Assembly: GCA_031935845.1 (NCBI GenBank)
Contig: JAJBWA010000066.1
Coordinates: 1 to 7,225 of the forward strand
DNA length: 7,225 bases
DNA from: UBA9732 sp031935845
Lineage (GTDB): Bacteria > Spirochaetota > Spirochaetia > Sphaerochaetales > Sphaerochaetaceae
Reading direction: 5' to 3'
The notes under the pieces are model-generated. The model did not search any database, had not been told where the DNA came from, and worked only from the letters and a program-made list of their open reading frames with translations. A program made the position numbers and the translations under genes. This document shows, one piece after another, positions 1 to 6,813 of the stretch (the stretch's first letter is position 1; every line of letters begins with the position of its first letter).

Positions 1-1907
1 ACGGCGAACTCGTCTCCGCCGACCCTGAACACAGGGCTGTGCTGGAACACCTTGCATATCAGCATGCTGGCCTTCTTGAGGTAGATGTCTCCCTTGTCAT
101 GTCCGTGGGAATCGTTGATGTGTTTGAGGTTGTCGCAGTCGAACATGCCCACGGCAAACTCCAGAGTATTTCCGCCGTCCAGCTTCTCCTGCAGATTCCG
201 GATGTAATCATCAAAGGCGCCTTTGTTGCGCACGGATGTAAGTGCATCCACATTCACACGCCTGTTCAGATCCCTGACAAGGTATTCCTCTTTCCTGGCT
301 TTCCTGTCAAGATAGATGGTCTGCCCAAGAAGCACCATTATCACCACGAACACAACGGCAATGACGATGAGGATGATATGGAGATTGTCCTCGATCACAT
401 CGAAGAATGTAGTCTTGACGTCTTCCGTGGAATAGTATGTCAGAGCAGTGTGGACCGTTGCGTCCGGAACAAGCTTGGTCAGTCTTGCAAGTATGGAGTA
501 GAGCTCCGTCTGTCCCTTGAGGACAGCAAAGCAGTAATCCATGTCCACACCTGTGTAGACTGTGGCAAGGCGCAGGCTCTCGCACTGTTTGGATATGTTG
601 CTGTAGCGGTAGTTGCTTATTATCACGCAGTCCGCCTCGCCTGCGGCCACGGCATCAAGACCGGTAGGAGTATCGGGATAATAAAGACGCTGCCACCCGG
701 GATAGTGGTCCGCCAGGAACATGTCGTAGTTGGTGTTGCCTTCGTTCACGGCAACAGACACGTTCTCCTTGCGAAGGAACTCCTTCTGCTCAGAGGCACG
801 CACCACGGCATCCATCTCGGTAGTCATGATCGCCGGAGTCATCACCACGCCCAGGACCTCGCTGTCATAGGGAGTAAGGTTCGCGGGGAACACACAGTCC
901 ACTTCTCCGTTCTTCAGGGCCTCCATTGCGGCACCTGCCGTAGGATAGGCAACAGTCTTGAAATCAATGTCATTGTCATCCAGTGCGGTTGAGGCGTAGG
1001 CAAGGAAATCCTTCAGCGCTCCGGTCAGCTCACCTGTTTCAGGATCGGAGGCGCAGAACGCAAGATAGTTGTCCTGATATGCGACGCGGATGGTCTTTCC
1101 ATGGGTATCAAGCCAATTCTGTTCCCTTGCGCTGAGATATCTGTCCGTATCAGTTTTGGCCAGATACTTGTCATGCAGCTGTTCGTTGTAGTATTTGTTC
1201 TCGTCCTGGATGCGGTTCATGGCCGCTTCAAGCTCTATCAACAGATCCTGACGGTCCCTGTTCACGGCAAAATAGAAATCGGAAGATCCTATCTTGCACA
1301 CAGGCGTGGACAGTGCGGGATCTCCATAGACTTCCACGGTAACAAAAGCATCGAACTCCTTCCCCAGAAGCCGTATGGATTCCTCGTCCGTACAGCTCAT
1401 CTCCACAAGATCCACATGGATATCGTGCGCATCTGCCCAGGAAAAGAATGCTTCCTTCTGGAAGCTGCCTCTGGTCACGCCCACACGTTTGCCGTTTAGG
1501 GTCATGTAGTCCTCGGATGTGATCTCCGTGTTGTCCGGAGAGACAAAGACGTAATAGGCCTCGGTTCCCATCGGGATGGATGAATACAGGATCTTCTGCG
1601 CCCTATCCTCCGTGTATGACAGGTTGCTGAACATGTCGATTTCTCTGTCCAGCAGCATCTGCATGAGTTCGGACCATGTTCCGAACACATACTCGTAGTT
1701 CCAGCCGGTGTAGGCGGCAATCTTGCACTGATACTCGTATGAATAGCCGGACCATCTGCCGTACTGGTCTTCAATGAAGTAAGGGGCCTCGTGCCAGCCC
1801 ACACGCACTGTCTTCTGCTCAGAGTCCAGGGCAGAGACAGAGGACAATAGGACAAAGAGCATGAGAACCATGACCAGATATCTGCCGCATCCGCACGACT
1901 TTTGCAT
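1..1907 (-). CDS. Membrane diguanylate cyclase with two extracytoplasmic solute-binding domains (partial, C-terminus cut by window edge)
   Basis: Probably makes cyclic di-GMP from two GTP in response to a small ligand bound outside the membrane. About 635 codons are visible without a stop. Residues 1-26 look like a signal peptide (basic start, hydrophobic core, VSA before the likely cleavage site). Two bacterial solute-binding (SBP_bac_3-like) domains follow at about 32-250 (starting VRVGWHEAPYF) and 269-490 (starting IRVAYQDNY). One membrane helix lies at about 509-530. The GGDEF domain begins near 554 (DALTSVRN), has the metal- and substrate-binding stretch FDCDNLKHIND, and reaches GGDEF at 630-634 before the edge. 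The inhibitory RxxD site normally five residues before GGDEF is absent (FQHS there). ATG 1907 is preferred over ATG 1913 because GGAGG at 1915-1919 is 7 bases from the former and 1 from the latter. The family and output domain are clear; the ligand is unknown, and an EAL or other domain may follow outside the window. Confidence 0.93.
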   Translation of the reverse strand, partial: MQKSCGCGRYLVMVLMLFVLLSSVSALDSEQKTVRVGWHEAPYFIEDQYGRWSGYSYEYQCKIAAYTGWNYEYVFGTWSELMQMLLDREIDMFSNLSYTEDRAQKILYSSIPMGTEAYYVFVSPDNTEITSEDYMTLNGKRVGVTRGSFQKEAFFSWADAHDIHVDLVEMSCTDEESIRLLGKEFDAFVTVEVYGDPALSTPVCKIGSSDFYFAVNRDRQDLLIELEAAMNRIQDENKYYNEQLHDKYLAKTDTDRYLSAREQNWLDTHGKTIRVAYQDNYLAFCASDPETGELTGALKDFLAYASTALDDNDIDFKTVAYPTAGAAMEALKNGEVDCVFPANLTPYDSEVLGVVMTPAIMTTEMDAVVRASEQKEFLRKENVSVAVNEGNTNYDMFLADHYPGWQRLYYPDTPTGLDAVAAGEADCVIISNYRYSNISKQCESLRLATVYTGVDMDYCFAVLKGQTELYSILARLTKLVPDATVHTALTYYSTEDVKTTFFDVIEDNLHIILIVIAVVFVVIMVLLGQTIYLDRKARKEEYLVRDLNRRVNVDALTSVRNKGAFDDYIRNLQEKLDGGNTLEFAVGMFDCDNLKHINDSHGHDKGDIYLKKASMLICKVFQHSPVFRVGGDEFA

Positions 1908-1914
1908 CAGCATT

Positions 1915-1919
1915 CCTCC
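1915..1919 (-). promoter_or_regulatory. Shine-Dalgarno site of the diguanylate cyclase
   Basis: GGAGG on the minus strand lies 7 bases before ATG 1907 and only 1 base before the in-frame ATG 1913, so it selects 1907 as the start. Confidence 0.8.
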
Positions 1920-1940
1920 ATTCCGGTTTTACTAAAATAA

Positions 1941-1969
1941 TTTATATAACAGGGAATCGTTCTGTTCAA
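1941..1969 (-). promoter_or_regulatory. Sigma70-type promoter of the diguanylate cyclase
   Basis: On the minus strand a -35 box TTGAAC (1964-1969) and a -10 box TATAAA (1941-1946) are separated by exactly 17 bases. Each hexamer is close to consensus. Transcription would begin near 1934, giving a leader of about 27 bases that includes the GGAGG site. No operator or riboswitch is evident in the short leader. Confidence 0.7.
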
Positions 1970-1986
1970 CCCCGTATTTCACGTTG

Positions 1987-1992
1987 TATAAT
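1987..1992 (+). promoter_or_regulatory. -10 box of the PAP2 phosphatase gene
   Basis: A perfect TATAAT lies here. The best -35 candidate, TGTTCA at 1963-1968, is weak (3 of 6 matches, 18-base spacer) and overlaps the -35 of the divergent cyclase promoter. Initiation about 7 bases downstream would fall near 1999, inside the first in-frame ATG (1998). This supports ATG 2010 as the true start, with a leader of about 11 bases. Confidence 0.6.
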
Positions 1993-1999
1993 GCACAAT

Positions 2000-2004
2000 G
2001 GAGG
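2000..2004 (+). promoter_or_regulatory. Shine-Dalgarno site of the PAP2 phosphatase
   Basis: GGAGG is placed 5 bases before ATG 2010. It overlaps the upstream in-frame ATG at 1998, which has no ribosome binding site of its own, so translation should start at 2010. Confidence 0.75.
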
Positions 2005-2009
2005 CAAGC

Positions 2010-2981
2010 ATGGACATCAAAATCCTTCTGTTGCTGCAGAAATTCAGAAACGGAGCAGGATCAATCCTGGCCGAATTCATGACAAAGATGACGTTCCTGG
2101 GTGATCTGTACACCGTTGTGGTCATCATGGCAATCGTCTACTGGTGCTTCAGCAAGAAGCTGGGCTCATACATACTTCTGGGATGGAGCGGGAACAGGAT
2201 CGTCAACGGATTCCTGAAGGTCACGTTCTGCGCATACAGACCCTGGATCAGGGACGCCAGCGTCATTCCACACGGCAACGCGCTGGAGACGGCCACCGGT
2301 TATTCATTCCCCAGCGGCCACTCGATGAACGCAGCCACGGTCTTCGGAGGCGTGGCGGTACGCCGTGACATGCCCAAGCTCCTGAGGGCCACGATGTTCA
2401 TCATAGTCTTCCTGGTGGCATTCAGCCGCAGTTTCCTCGGTGTCCACACCCCGCAGGACATACTGATAGGAACAATCTGCGGACTGTTGGTCATGTGGCT
2501 GATCTCACTGCTAGTGAACTGGATAGACAGGAATCCGTCAAAGGACTGGCTTGTGGCATGCATCGGAATCGGGCTTGCGGTTCTTGTGGCAATCTATGCC
2601 GCGGTGAAGACCTATCCCGAGGACTATGACGAGGCTGGAAAGATCATTGTGGAAGGAGCCAAGATGGCAAAAGACACCTATAGGTGTGTGGGATGGTCAA
2701 TCGGAATCCTGGCCGGATGGCTGATGGAAAGGCGGTTCGTGAACTTCACCACAGACGGCATATCCATGGTCACCCGCCTTACACGTGCCGCCACGGGAGG
2801 ACTATTCTACTACGCGCTTACCCTGATTCTTCAGCCGCTCATCACAAAATGGATTCCCGGGCCGGCAGGCGTCATGATCTCATGTTTTGTCCAGCTGTTC
2901 TTCGTCATGTTCATCTTCCCGTGGATAATAGTCCGCTTTGAGAAGAAGATACAGGAAAAGAAGCCTGCAGAGGCAAACTGA
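2010..2981 (+). CDS. PAP2-family integral membrane phosphatase
   Basis: Type 2 phosphatidic acid phosphatase superfamily protein of 323 residues. It probably removes phosphate from a lipid phosphate or polyprenyl pyrophosphate at the membrane surface; the substrate cannot be told from sequence. All three signature motifs are present: KxxxxxxRP (K70, R77-P78), PSGH at 101-104, and SRxxxxxHxxxD with S139-R140, H146 and D150. The two histidines and D150 are the expected catalytic set. Several hydrophobic stretches fit membrane helices, at about 33-48, 125-138, 151-170, 182-198, 226-239, 262-277 and 286-308. The C-terminal half beyond the usual PAP2 core adds roughly 150 residues with three or four further helices. 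The C-terminus is basic and probably cytoplasmic. The start at 2010 is chosen over 1998 from the GGAGG and -10 positions. It is transcribed alone, divergent from the cyclase and convergent with the dehydrogenase operon. Confidence 0.93.
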   Translation: MDIKILLLLQKFRNGAGSILAEFMTKMTFLGDLYTVVVIMAIVYWCFSKKLGSYILLGWSGNRIVNGFLKVTFCAYRPWIRDASVIPHGNALETATGYSFPSGHSMNAATVFGGVAVRRDMPKLLRATMFIIVFLVAFSRSFLGVHTPQDILIGTICGLLVMWLISLLVNWIDRNPSKDWLVACIGIGLAVLVAIYAAVKTYPEDYDEAGKIIVEGAKMAKDTYRCVGWSIGILAGWLMERRFVNFTTDGISMVTRLTRAATGGLFYYALTLILQPLITKWIPGPAGVMISCFVQLFFVMFIFPWIIVRFEKKIQEKKPAEAN

Positions 2982-2982
2982 G

Positions 2983-4401
2983 CTATTTTTCGAATATCTT
3001 GAGAAGCTTCATCTTCCTGTCGCCCGCCTTGCCCGTGTAGGGGTGCTCGCGTAGCGGCAGGTTGAAGTGTGTCTTGCCCTTGAGTACGGTCTGCGGATGA
3101 GTGAACTCCCTGAAGCCCCAAACGCCGTGATAGGCTCCCATGCCTGAATGACCCGTGCCGTTGAACGGAACGCCCTTGACCATCATGTGTATGCAGACCT
3201 CGTTGATGCATCCGCCTCCGTACTGCTGCGTGGTCATCACGTGCTTTGCCCACTTCATATCTGATGTGAAGACATACATTGCAAGCGGGTGTTCCCTGTC
3301 GGCGATCATGTCCATGAGGTCATCTATCTCGCTGTCCTTGAACGGAACCACCGGAAGGATCGGGCAGAACAGCTCATGCCTGACTATCTCCTCGTCCCTG
3401 TCGACCGGATAGATGATGGTGGGCGGGAACTTGCAGGCCTGTCTGTTTCCGCTTCCTCCGAAGATCACCCTGTCCTTGTACTCGCTGCTGAGGCGCTCGC
3501 ACTTGTCGAAGACCGAGCCTGAAATGAGCTTGGGATACTCCGGATTGTCCTCGGGCTTCTCCCCTATCTGCCTGACGAACTCGGCCTTGAGCTCACGCAG
3601 GAACTCATCTGCCACTTCCTGTGCCACGGCAATCTGGTTGATGTTTATGCAGATCTGTCCCGAGTTGAGGGCCTTGAAGAATGCAATCTTGCGCGCAGCA
3701 TCCCTGAGGTCGGCATCCTTCCTGACAACGGCCCAGTTGCCGGTCTCGCCGCCGAGCTCCAGGGCAACCGAGGTGAGATTGCGGGAAGCCTCTTCCAGCA
3801 CGTGCTTTGCCACCGCGGGTGAACCCGTGTAGAAGATCTTGTCGAACCTCTCGGCCAGACACATGTCGGCAACATCGTGACCGCCGTCTATCACCGTGAC
3901 ATACTCCTTCGGGAACGTCTCAGATATGAGCTTCTGGAGGGCCCTGGTGCATGTCGATGACTTTGAACTTGTCTTGATCACGGCAGTGTTGCCGCCGCTG
4001 ATGCTTGCGGCCAGAACCCCAAGCGTAAGCAGAATTGGGAAATTGAACGGGCTGATTATCAGAGACACCCCGTAGGGCATCTTGTAGACCTTGGTGCTGG
4101 TGCTGGGAAAGCACATCAGGCCGCTGGAATGCCTTTCCGGCCTTGCCCACTTCCTGAGTCCCTTGAGTATCTCGTTGACCTCGACGATCACTGGTCCTAC
4201 ATCGCACAGATAGGCTTCCATCGGGCTTCTGCCGAGGTCCTCGTGAAGGGCATCCTGAAGCATGGTCTGGTTTGCAATCACGGCATCCTTCAGCTTCTTC
4301 AGCTGCTGCCTGCGCCAGTTGATGTCCAGCGTCACGCCGGTGCGGAAATAACGCCTCTGCCCGAGTACGGTTTCATGTATCTGTTCTTTGGTCCAGCTCA
4401 T
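2983..4401 (-). CDS. NAD(P)-dependent aldehyde dehydrogenase, class-3-like, non-acylating
   Basis: Oxidises an aldehyde to a carboxylic acid with NAD(P) in the cytoplasm; 472 residues, the normal length for the ALDH3/YwdH-like branch. Catalytic and binding residues are in order: N120 in PFNFP, K143 in AVIK, the FYTGS cofactor-loop motif at 190-194, general base E215 in ELGG, nucleophile C251 in NSGQIC, E343 in HELFCPILPV, and a C-terminal PFNGTGHSGMGAYHG segment at 412-426 typical of class 3 enzymes. After ELGG the usual KSP is replaced by ETG, a departure from the textbook motif that may mark a subfamily. The gene begins 2 bases after the alcohol dehydrogenase stop, and its AGGGGG ribosome site lies inside the end of that gene, so the two are probably translationally coupled. 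It is separate from, and downstream of, the alcohol dehydrogenase, unlike fused AdhE. Substrate unknown. Confidence 0.93.
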   Translation of the reverse strand: MSWTKEQIHETVLGQRRYFRTGVTLDINWRRQQLKKLKDAVIANQTMLQDALHEDLGRSPMEAYLCDVGPVIVEVNEILKGLRKWARPERHSSGLMCFPSTSTKVYKMPYGVSLIISPFNFPILLTLGVLAASISGGNTAVIKTSSKSSTCTRALQKLISETFPKEYVTVIDGGHDVADMCLAERFDKIFYTGSPAVAKHVLEEASRNLTSVALELGGETGNWAVVRKDADLRDAARKIAFFKALNSGQICININQIAVAQEVADEFLRELKAEFVRQIGEKPEDNPEYPKLISGSVFDKCERLSSEYKDRVIFGGSGNRQACKFPPTIIYPVDRDEEIVRHELFCPILPVVPFKDSEIDDLMDMIADREHPLAMYVFTSDMKWAKHVMTTQQYGGGCINEVCIHMMVKGVPFNGTGHSGMGAYHGVWGFREFTHPQTVLKGKTHFNLPLREHPYTGKAGDRKMKLLKIFEK

Positions 4402-4403
4402 TC

Positions 4404-5612
4404 TCAGAACCCCCTTCTGATCTGGTCAAGCAGCATTCTGATTTCATTGTCGGTGAATGTCCTTGACGGTGAATAGTTGATTGAATCCGCGTTTATCATC
4501 TTGGTAAGTTTCTCATAGTCCGATGTCTTTATGAGGTCGCATTTCTTCTCCAGAGCGCATCTGTCCAGAAGCTGCCTGATGTCCATTATCAGCCTGTCAG
4601 CAGCCTCGACATCTTCGGGTTGCTTCTCATCCTTATGGCAGAATACATAGAGCTCTGCAAGCTGGGTGTAGCGCTGGTGCTCCTGCGCCTGGACAACAGG
4701 CAGCAGACACCATGCTATGGCCTTGCCGTGCGGGATATGGTACATGGCTCCTATCGAGTGCGCAAACGCGTGCACGTAGCCTGCAAGCTGGGTGTTGATT
4801 GCGTTGCCGCCGTAGTTTGCCGCAAGCAGCGTGGCCTGCCTTGCCTCTATGTTCTTCGGATCCTCAAGAAGGACCGGCAGATTCTCCAGAATCAGGCGGA
4901 CACATTCACGGCTCTTGAACACATCCTCATCTGATGAGCTTACATCCGCAAGAAGGCCCTCAAGCCCATGGCTCAGCGCATCTATGGCGCACCAGACGGT
5001 CACACCCTGCGGTGCGTTGACTATCAGCTCGCTGTCAAGGATCACGTAGGCTATGGTCAGTCCCACGACAACGGTGGAACTCTTGACTCCACGGGTGTTC
5101 TTTATCACGGCACCGACGGTGCATTCTGCACCCGTTCCTGCGGTGCTGGGGATGTTGATCATCGGCAGAGTGCCGCCGTTTGCGATAGCGAACTTCAGCA
5201 GGAACTGCCTCAGCGGCAGGTGCGAGTGCCTTGCGCTGGCGGCGATGATCTTGGAGCTGTCCATGACGCTTCCGCCGCCCAGGGCAATCACGCACTCAGC
5301 TCCGCAGTCGATTGCAGCCTGACGGCCCGCCTTCACGATGGCGTAAGTGGGCTCGGAGTTGATGTCTTGGAAGACACTGCACTTTATGCCGTTCTTTTCC
5401 AGTGATGCCAGAACCTTCTCGTGCAGCCCAAGTCCATAAAGCGTTTCATCCGTCACCAGGAGAACGGACTTATAGCCTTCCCTGAGGCAGATATCACCCA
5501 CCTGCCCCCTTGTCCCGAATCCCTGTATGACTTCCGGCTTTGGGATGGGAACGGCCTTGATCACCGTCCCGGGAATCTTCCTGATGGTCTTTCGCTCGGC
5601 ATAGAACTGCAT
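4404..5612 (-). CDS. Iron-containing alcohol dehydrogenase
   Basis: Group III (Fe-type) alcohol dehydrogenase of 402 residues, interconverting an alcohol and an aldehyde or ketone with a nicotinamide cofactor in the cytoplasm. The N-terminal Rossmann-like half has VTD at 53-55, GGGSVMDSSK at 112-121 and PSTAGTGAE at 155-163. The four expected metal ligands are all present: D211 and H215 (DALSH), H281 (HAFAH) and H295 (PHG). D55 aligns by motif with the aspartate of lactaldehyde reductase FucO that disfavours NADP, so NAD is the likelier cofactor; this is an inference. An AGGGGG ribosome site lies 7 bases before ATG 5612. It is the middle gene of the likely operon, 31 bases after the propeller-like gene and 2 bases before the aldehyde dehydrogenase. 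The pairing suggests sequential alcohol-aldehyde-acid conversion, in either direction, with no clue to chain length. Confidence 0.95.
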   Translation of the reverse strand: MQFYAERKTIRKIPGTVIKAVPIPKPEVIQGFGTRGQVGDICLREGYKSVLLVTDETLYGLGLHEKVLASLEKNGIKCSVFQDINSEPTYAIVKAGRQAAIDCGAECVIALGGGSVMDSSKIIAASARHSHLPLRQFLLKFAIANGGTLPMINIPSTAGTGAECTVGAVIKNTRGVKSSTVVVGLTIAYVILDSELIVNAPQGVTVWCAIDALSHGLEGLLADVSSSDEDVFKSRECVRLILENLPVLLEDPKNIEARQATLLAANYGGNAINTQLAGYVHAFAHSIGAMYHIPHGKAIAWCLLPVVQAQEHQRYTQLAELYVFCHKDEKQPEDVEAADRLIMDIRQLLDRCALEKKCDLIKTSDYEKLTKMINADSINYSPSRTFTDNEIRMLLDQIRRGF

Positions 5613-5643
5613 GTCCGGTCCCCCTGCTCAACGTGATGCTCAG

Positions 5644-6660
5644 CTATAAGATACCAAGAATCACCTTTTTTTCAATTGTTTTCTGAACTACTGAACCCAG
5701 AGGGACAATCATAACGTTCCTGATTGAGCAAGGAACGTATCCGGCAAGCATTTTCTTTGCCGATGACTCGAACCCGATAAGCACGCTGTCCCCACGGATC
5801 TCGATATCCTCACTCATGTGCGGCATCTTCAGCCTTCCAGTCTGCTTCCTGCTGTCCAGGACATACAACGGAATCTCCTTGCCGTCCTGAGTGAATGTCC
5901 CGTCCGGAGAGCCAATGTCATACGTGTAGAGATTTGATGCCGAGAAGCTGTGGGAGCAGGACATCACCGCCGTGTTCCCGGTCACGCTGAATCCCTGCAC
6001 GAAATCGCGCACTGCATAGGCTTTGGCCGGCTGCGTCTCCACCCCGAACTCCAGATCTGAATTGAGTTTACATGCAAACACCACTGCCTGATATTCACCG
6101 TCAACTGTCTGCATCCGATGGCTCTCGTCCGTCTCATAACCGTCGGCATGGTAGTCTCCCACATACACATATTCACCGTCAGATCCGCAGAACGATGCCC
6201 TGCACGGAACAGACACGTATCCGATGAATGAAACATACTCTCCATCATCGGCATCCAGAAGGTCCTTTGTCCTCAGAACGAACAGCTTGGAAGCGTTGCT
6301 GACATAGACGTATTCTCCAGCTGCAGTCAGACCTCCCGCATGGCCGGTATAGACATCTCCGTTTTCGCGCTTGAGCGGAATTTCCTTCACATGTCCGTCA
6401 TCGTAGACCATAAAGATACGCGATGCCTCGTTCCCCGGATAATACCCGCAGATCAAAGTGCACCCTTCACCATCGAGGTAACTGACACCCTGTGGCGTAA
6501 ATCCTTCTGACAGAGCAGGTATTTCTACGCCCTTCTCCGCGATGCGTGTGAATTCCGGATATAGAATCTGTCTGCCGAGAAGCATGGCAACGCCATAAAC
6601 AACGAGAATCACAAGGACGATGATTGCAAGAACAGCAAGAATTCTCTTCAGCACACCCAT
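5644..6660 (-). CDS. Membrane-anchored beta-propeller-like protein of unknown function
   Basis: Not assigned to a named family. It has 338 residues: a short basic start (MGVLKR), one strongly hydrophobic segment at about 7-29 that should anchor it with the rest outside the cytoplasm, then a beta-rich body. The body has recurring strand pairs ending in YVYV or similar (EYVYVSN 116-122, EYVYVGD 163-169, TLICGYY 68-74, SVLIGFES 292-299) and segments such as FTPQGVSYLDG (54-64) and TGHAGGL (105-111). These suggest a five- to seven-bladed propeller, like proteins that bind sugars or act as lactonases; no catalytic residues can be named. ATG 6660 has GGAGG 5 bases upstream (6666-6670). An in-frame TTG at 6708 would add 16 residues, has no such site, and lies inside a palindrome. 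The gene heads the likely operon with the two dehydrogenases. A functional link to them is only suggested by the 31-base gap. Confidence 0.82.
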   Translation of the reverse strand: MGVLKRILAVLAIIVLVILVVYGVAMLLGRQILYPEFTRIAEKGVEIPALSEGFTPQGVSYLDGEGCTLICGYYPGNEASRIFMVYDDGHVKEIPLKRENGDVYTGHAGGLTAAGEYVYVSNASKLFVLRTKDLLDADDGEYVSFIGYVSVPCRASFCGSDGEYVYVGDYHADGYETDESHRMQTVDGEYQAVVFACKLNSDLEFGVETQPAKAYAVRDFVQGFSVTGNTAVMSCSHSFSASNLYTYDIGSPDGTFTQDGKEIPLYVLDSRKQTGRLKMPHMSEDIEIRGDSVLIGFESSAKKMLAGYVPCSIRNVMIVPLGSVVQKTIEKKVILGIL

Positions 6661-6665
6661 TTTGG

Positions 6666-6670
6666 CCTCC
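6666..6670 (-). promoter_or_regulatory. Shine-Dalgarno site of the propeller-like protein
   Basis: GGAGG on the minus strand lies 5 bases before ATG 6660. It decides for that start against the upstream TTG at 6708. Confidence 0.75.
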
Positions 6671-6689
6671 GAGATAATGCTATCACAGC

Positions 6690-6718
6690 TTGATGCTGGT
6701 TTGCGCAAACTATGACAA
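6690..6718 (-). promoter_or_regulatory. Weak candidate promoter of the propeller-alcohol dehydrogenase-aldehyde dehydrogenase operon
   Basis: On the minus strand TTGTCA (6713-6718, 5 of 6 matches to the -35 consensus) is followed after 17 bases by CATCAA (6690-6695, only 3 of 6 matches to the -10 consensus). The spacer contains the palindrome at 6699-6710. The poor -10 makes this tentative; an activator-dependent promoter or a different site is possible. Confidence 0.28.
6699..6710. promoter_or_regulatory. 12-base perfect palindrome, possible operator
   Basis: GTTTGCGCAAAC is its own reverse complement. It lies in the divergent intergenic region 38 bases upstream of ATG 6660, between the candidate -35 and -10 of the leftward operon. 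The position and symmetry fit a dimeric repressor site. No regulator gene is in the window, and a 12-base palindrome can occur by chance. Confidence 0.4.
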
Positions 6719-6727
6719 ACGCCTGTA

Positions 6728-6803
6728 TAGCTTTTTTTATGAGTTTTTCGTTAAAAAAAGCTAAATTTAGCTTTTTTATTCAATTTTTATCAAAAAAAAG
6801 CTA
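6728..6803. repeat. Four alternating inverted copies of a TAGC/T-run motif
   Basis: The motif TAGC followed by 6-8 T occurs at 6728-6739 (forward), 6752-6763 (reverse), 6768-6777 (forward) and 6792-6803 (reverse). Arms 1 and 2 match perfectly over 12 bases around a 12-base loop. Arms 2 and 3 lie in a perfect 24-base palindrome at 6754-6777. Arms 3 and 4 match over 10 bases around a 16-base loop. Pairing 2-3 excludes 1-2 and 3-4, so alternative foldings are possible in RNA. Only two G-C pairs occur per stem, so each hairpin is weak. The T-runs on both strands could help termination either way, or the repeats could be protein-binding sites. The last arm ends 10 bases before the downstream ATG. 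Confidence 0.75.
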
Positions 6804-6813
6804 CAACTAAACC

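Noticed and set aside
39..992. 317-codon open frame on the plus strand
   Set aside because: It is antisense to the diguanylate cyclase, whose frame carries clear signal peptide, binding-domain, membrane and GGDEF motifs. The plus-strand translation is histidine- and valine-rich with no recognisable domain.
1101..1499. 132-codon plus-strand open frame
   Set aside because: It is another shadow of the cyclase gene, with no domain or convincing ribosome site.
2963..2990. Possible terminator after the phosphatase: GCCT/AGGC stem and TTTTT
   Set aside because: The stem has only four pairs and is separated from the T-run by about 11 bases, so it does not fit an intrinsic terminator.
2983..5612. 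Split AdhE (bifunctional aldehyde-alcohol dehydrogenase)
   Set aside because: AdhE has the aldehyde domain first and is a CoA-acylating type. Here the alcohol dehydrogenase comes first and the aldehyde enzyme has class-3 non-acylating motifs, each with its own intact start and stop.
6661..6708. Upstream TTG start for the propeller-like protein
   Set aside because: It would add 16 polar residues before a normal basic-hydrophobic membrane anchor, has no ribosome site, and falls in a palindrome; GGAGG clearly serves ATG 6660.
6728..6803. CRISPR-like array
   Set aside because: The units are 10-12 bases, alternate in orientation, and have unequal short AT-rich gaps; no direct repeats with unique spacers are present.
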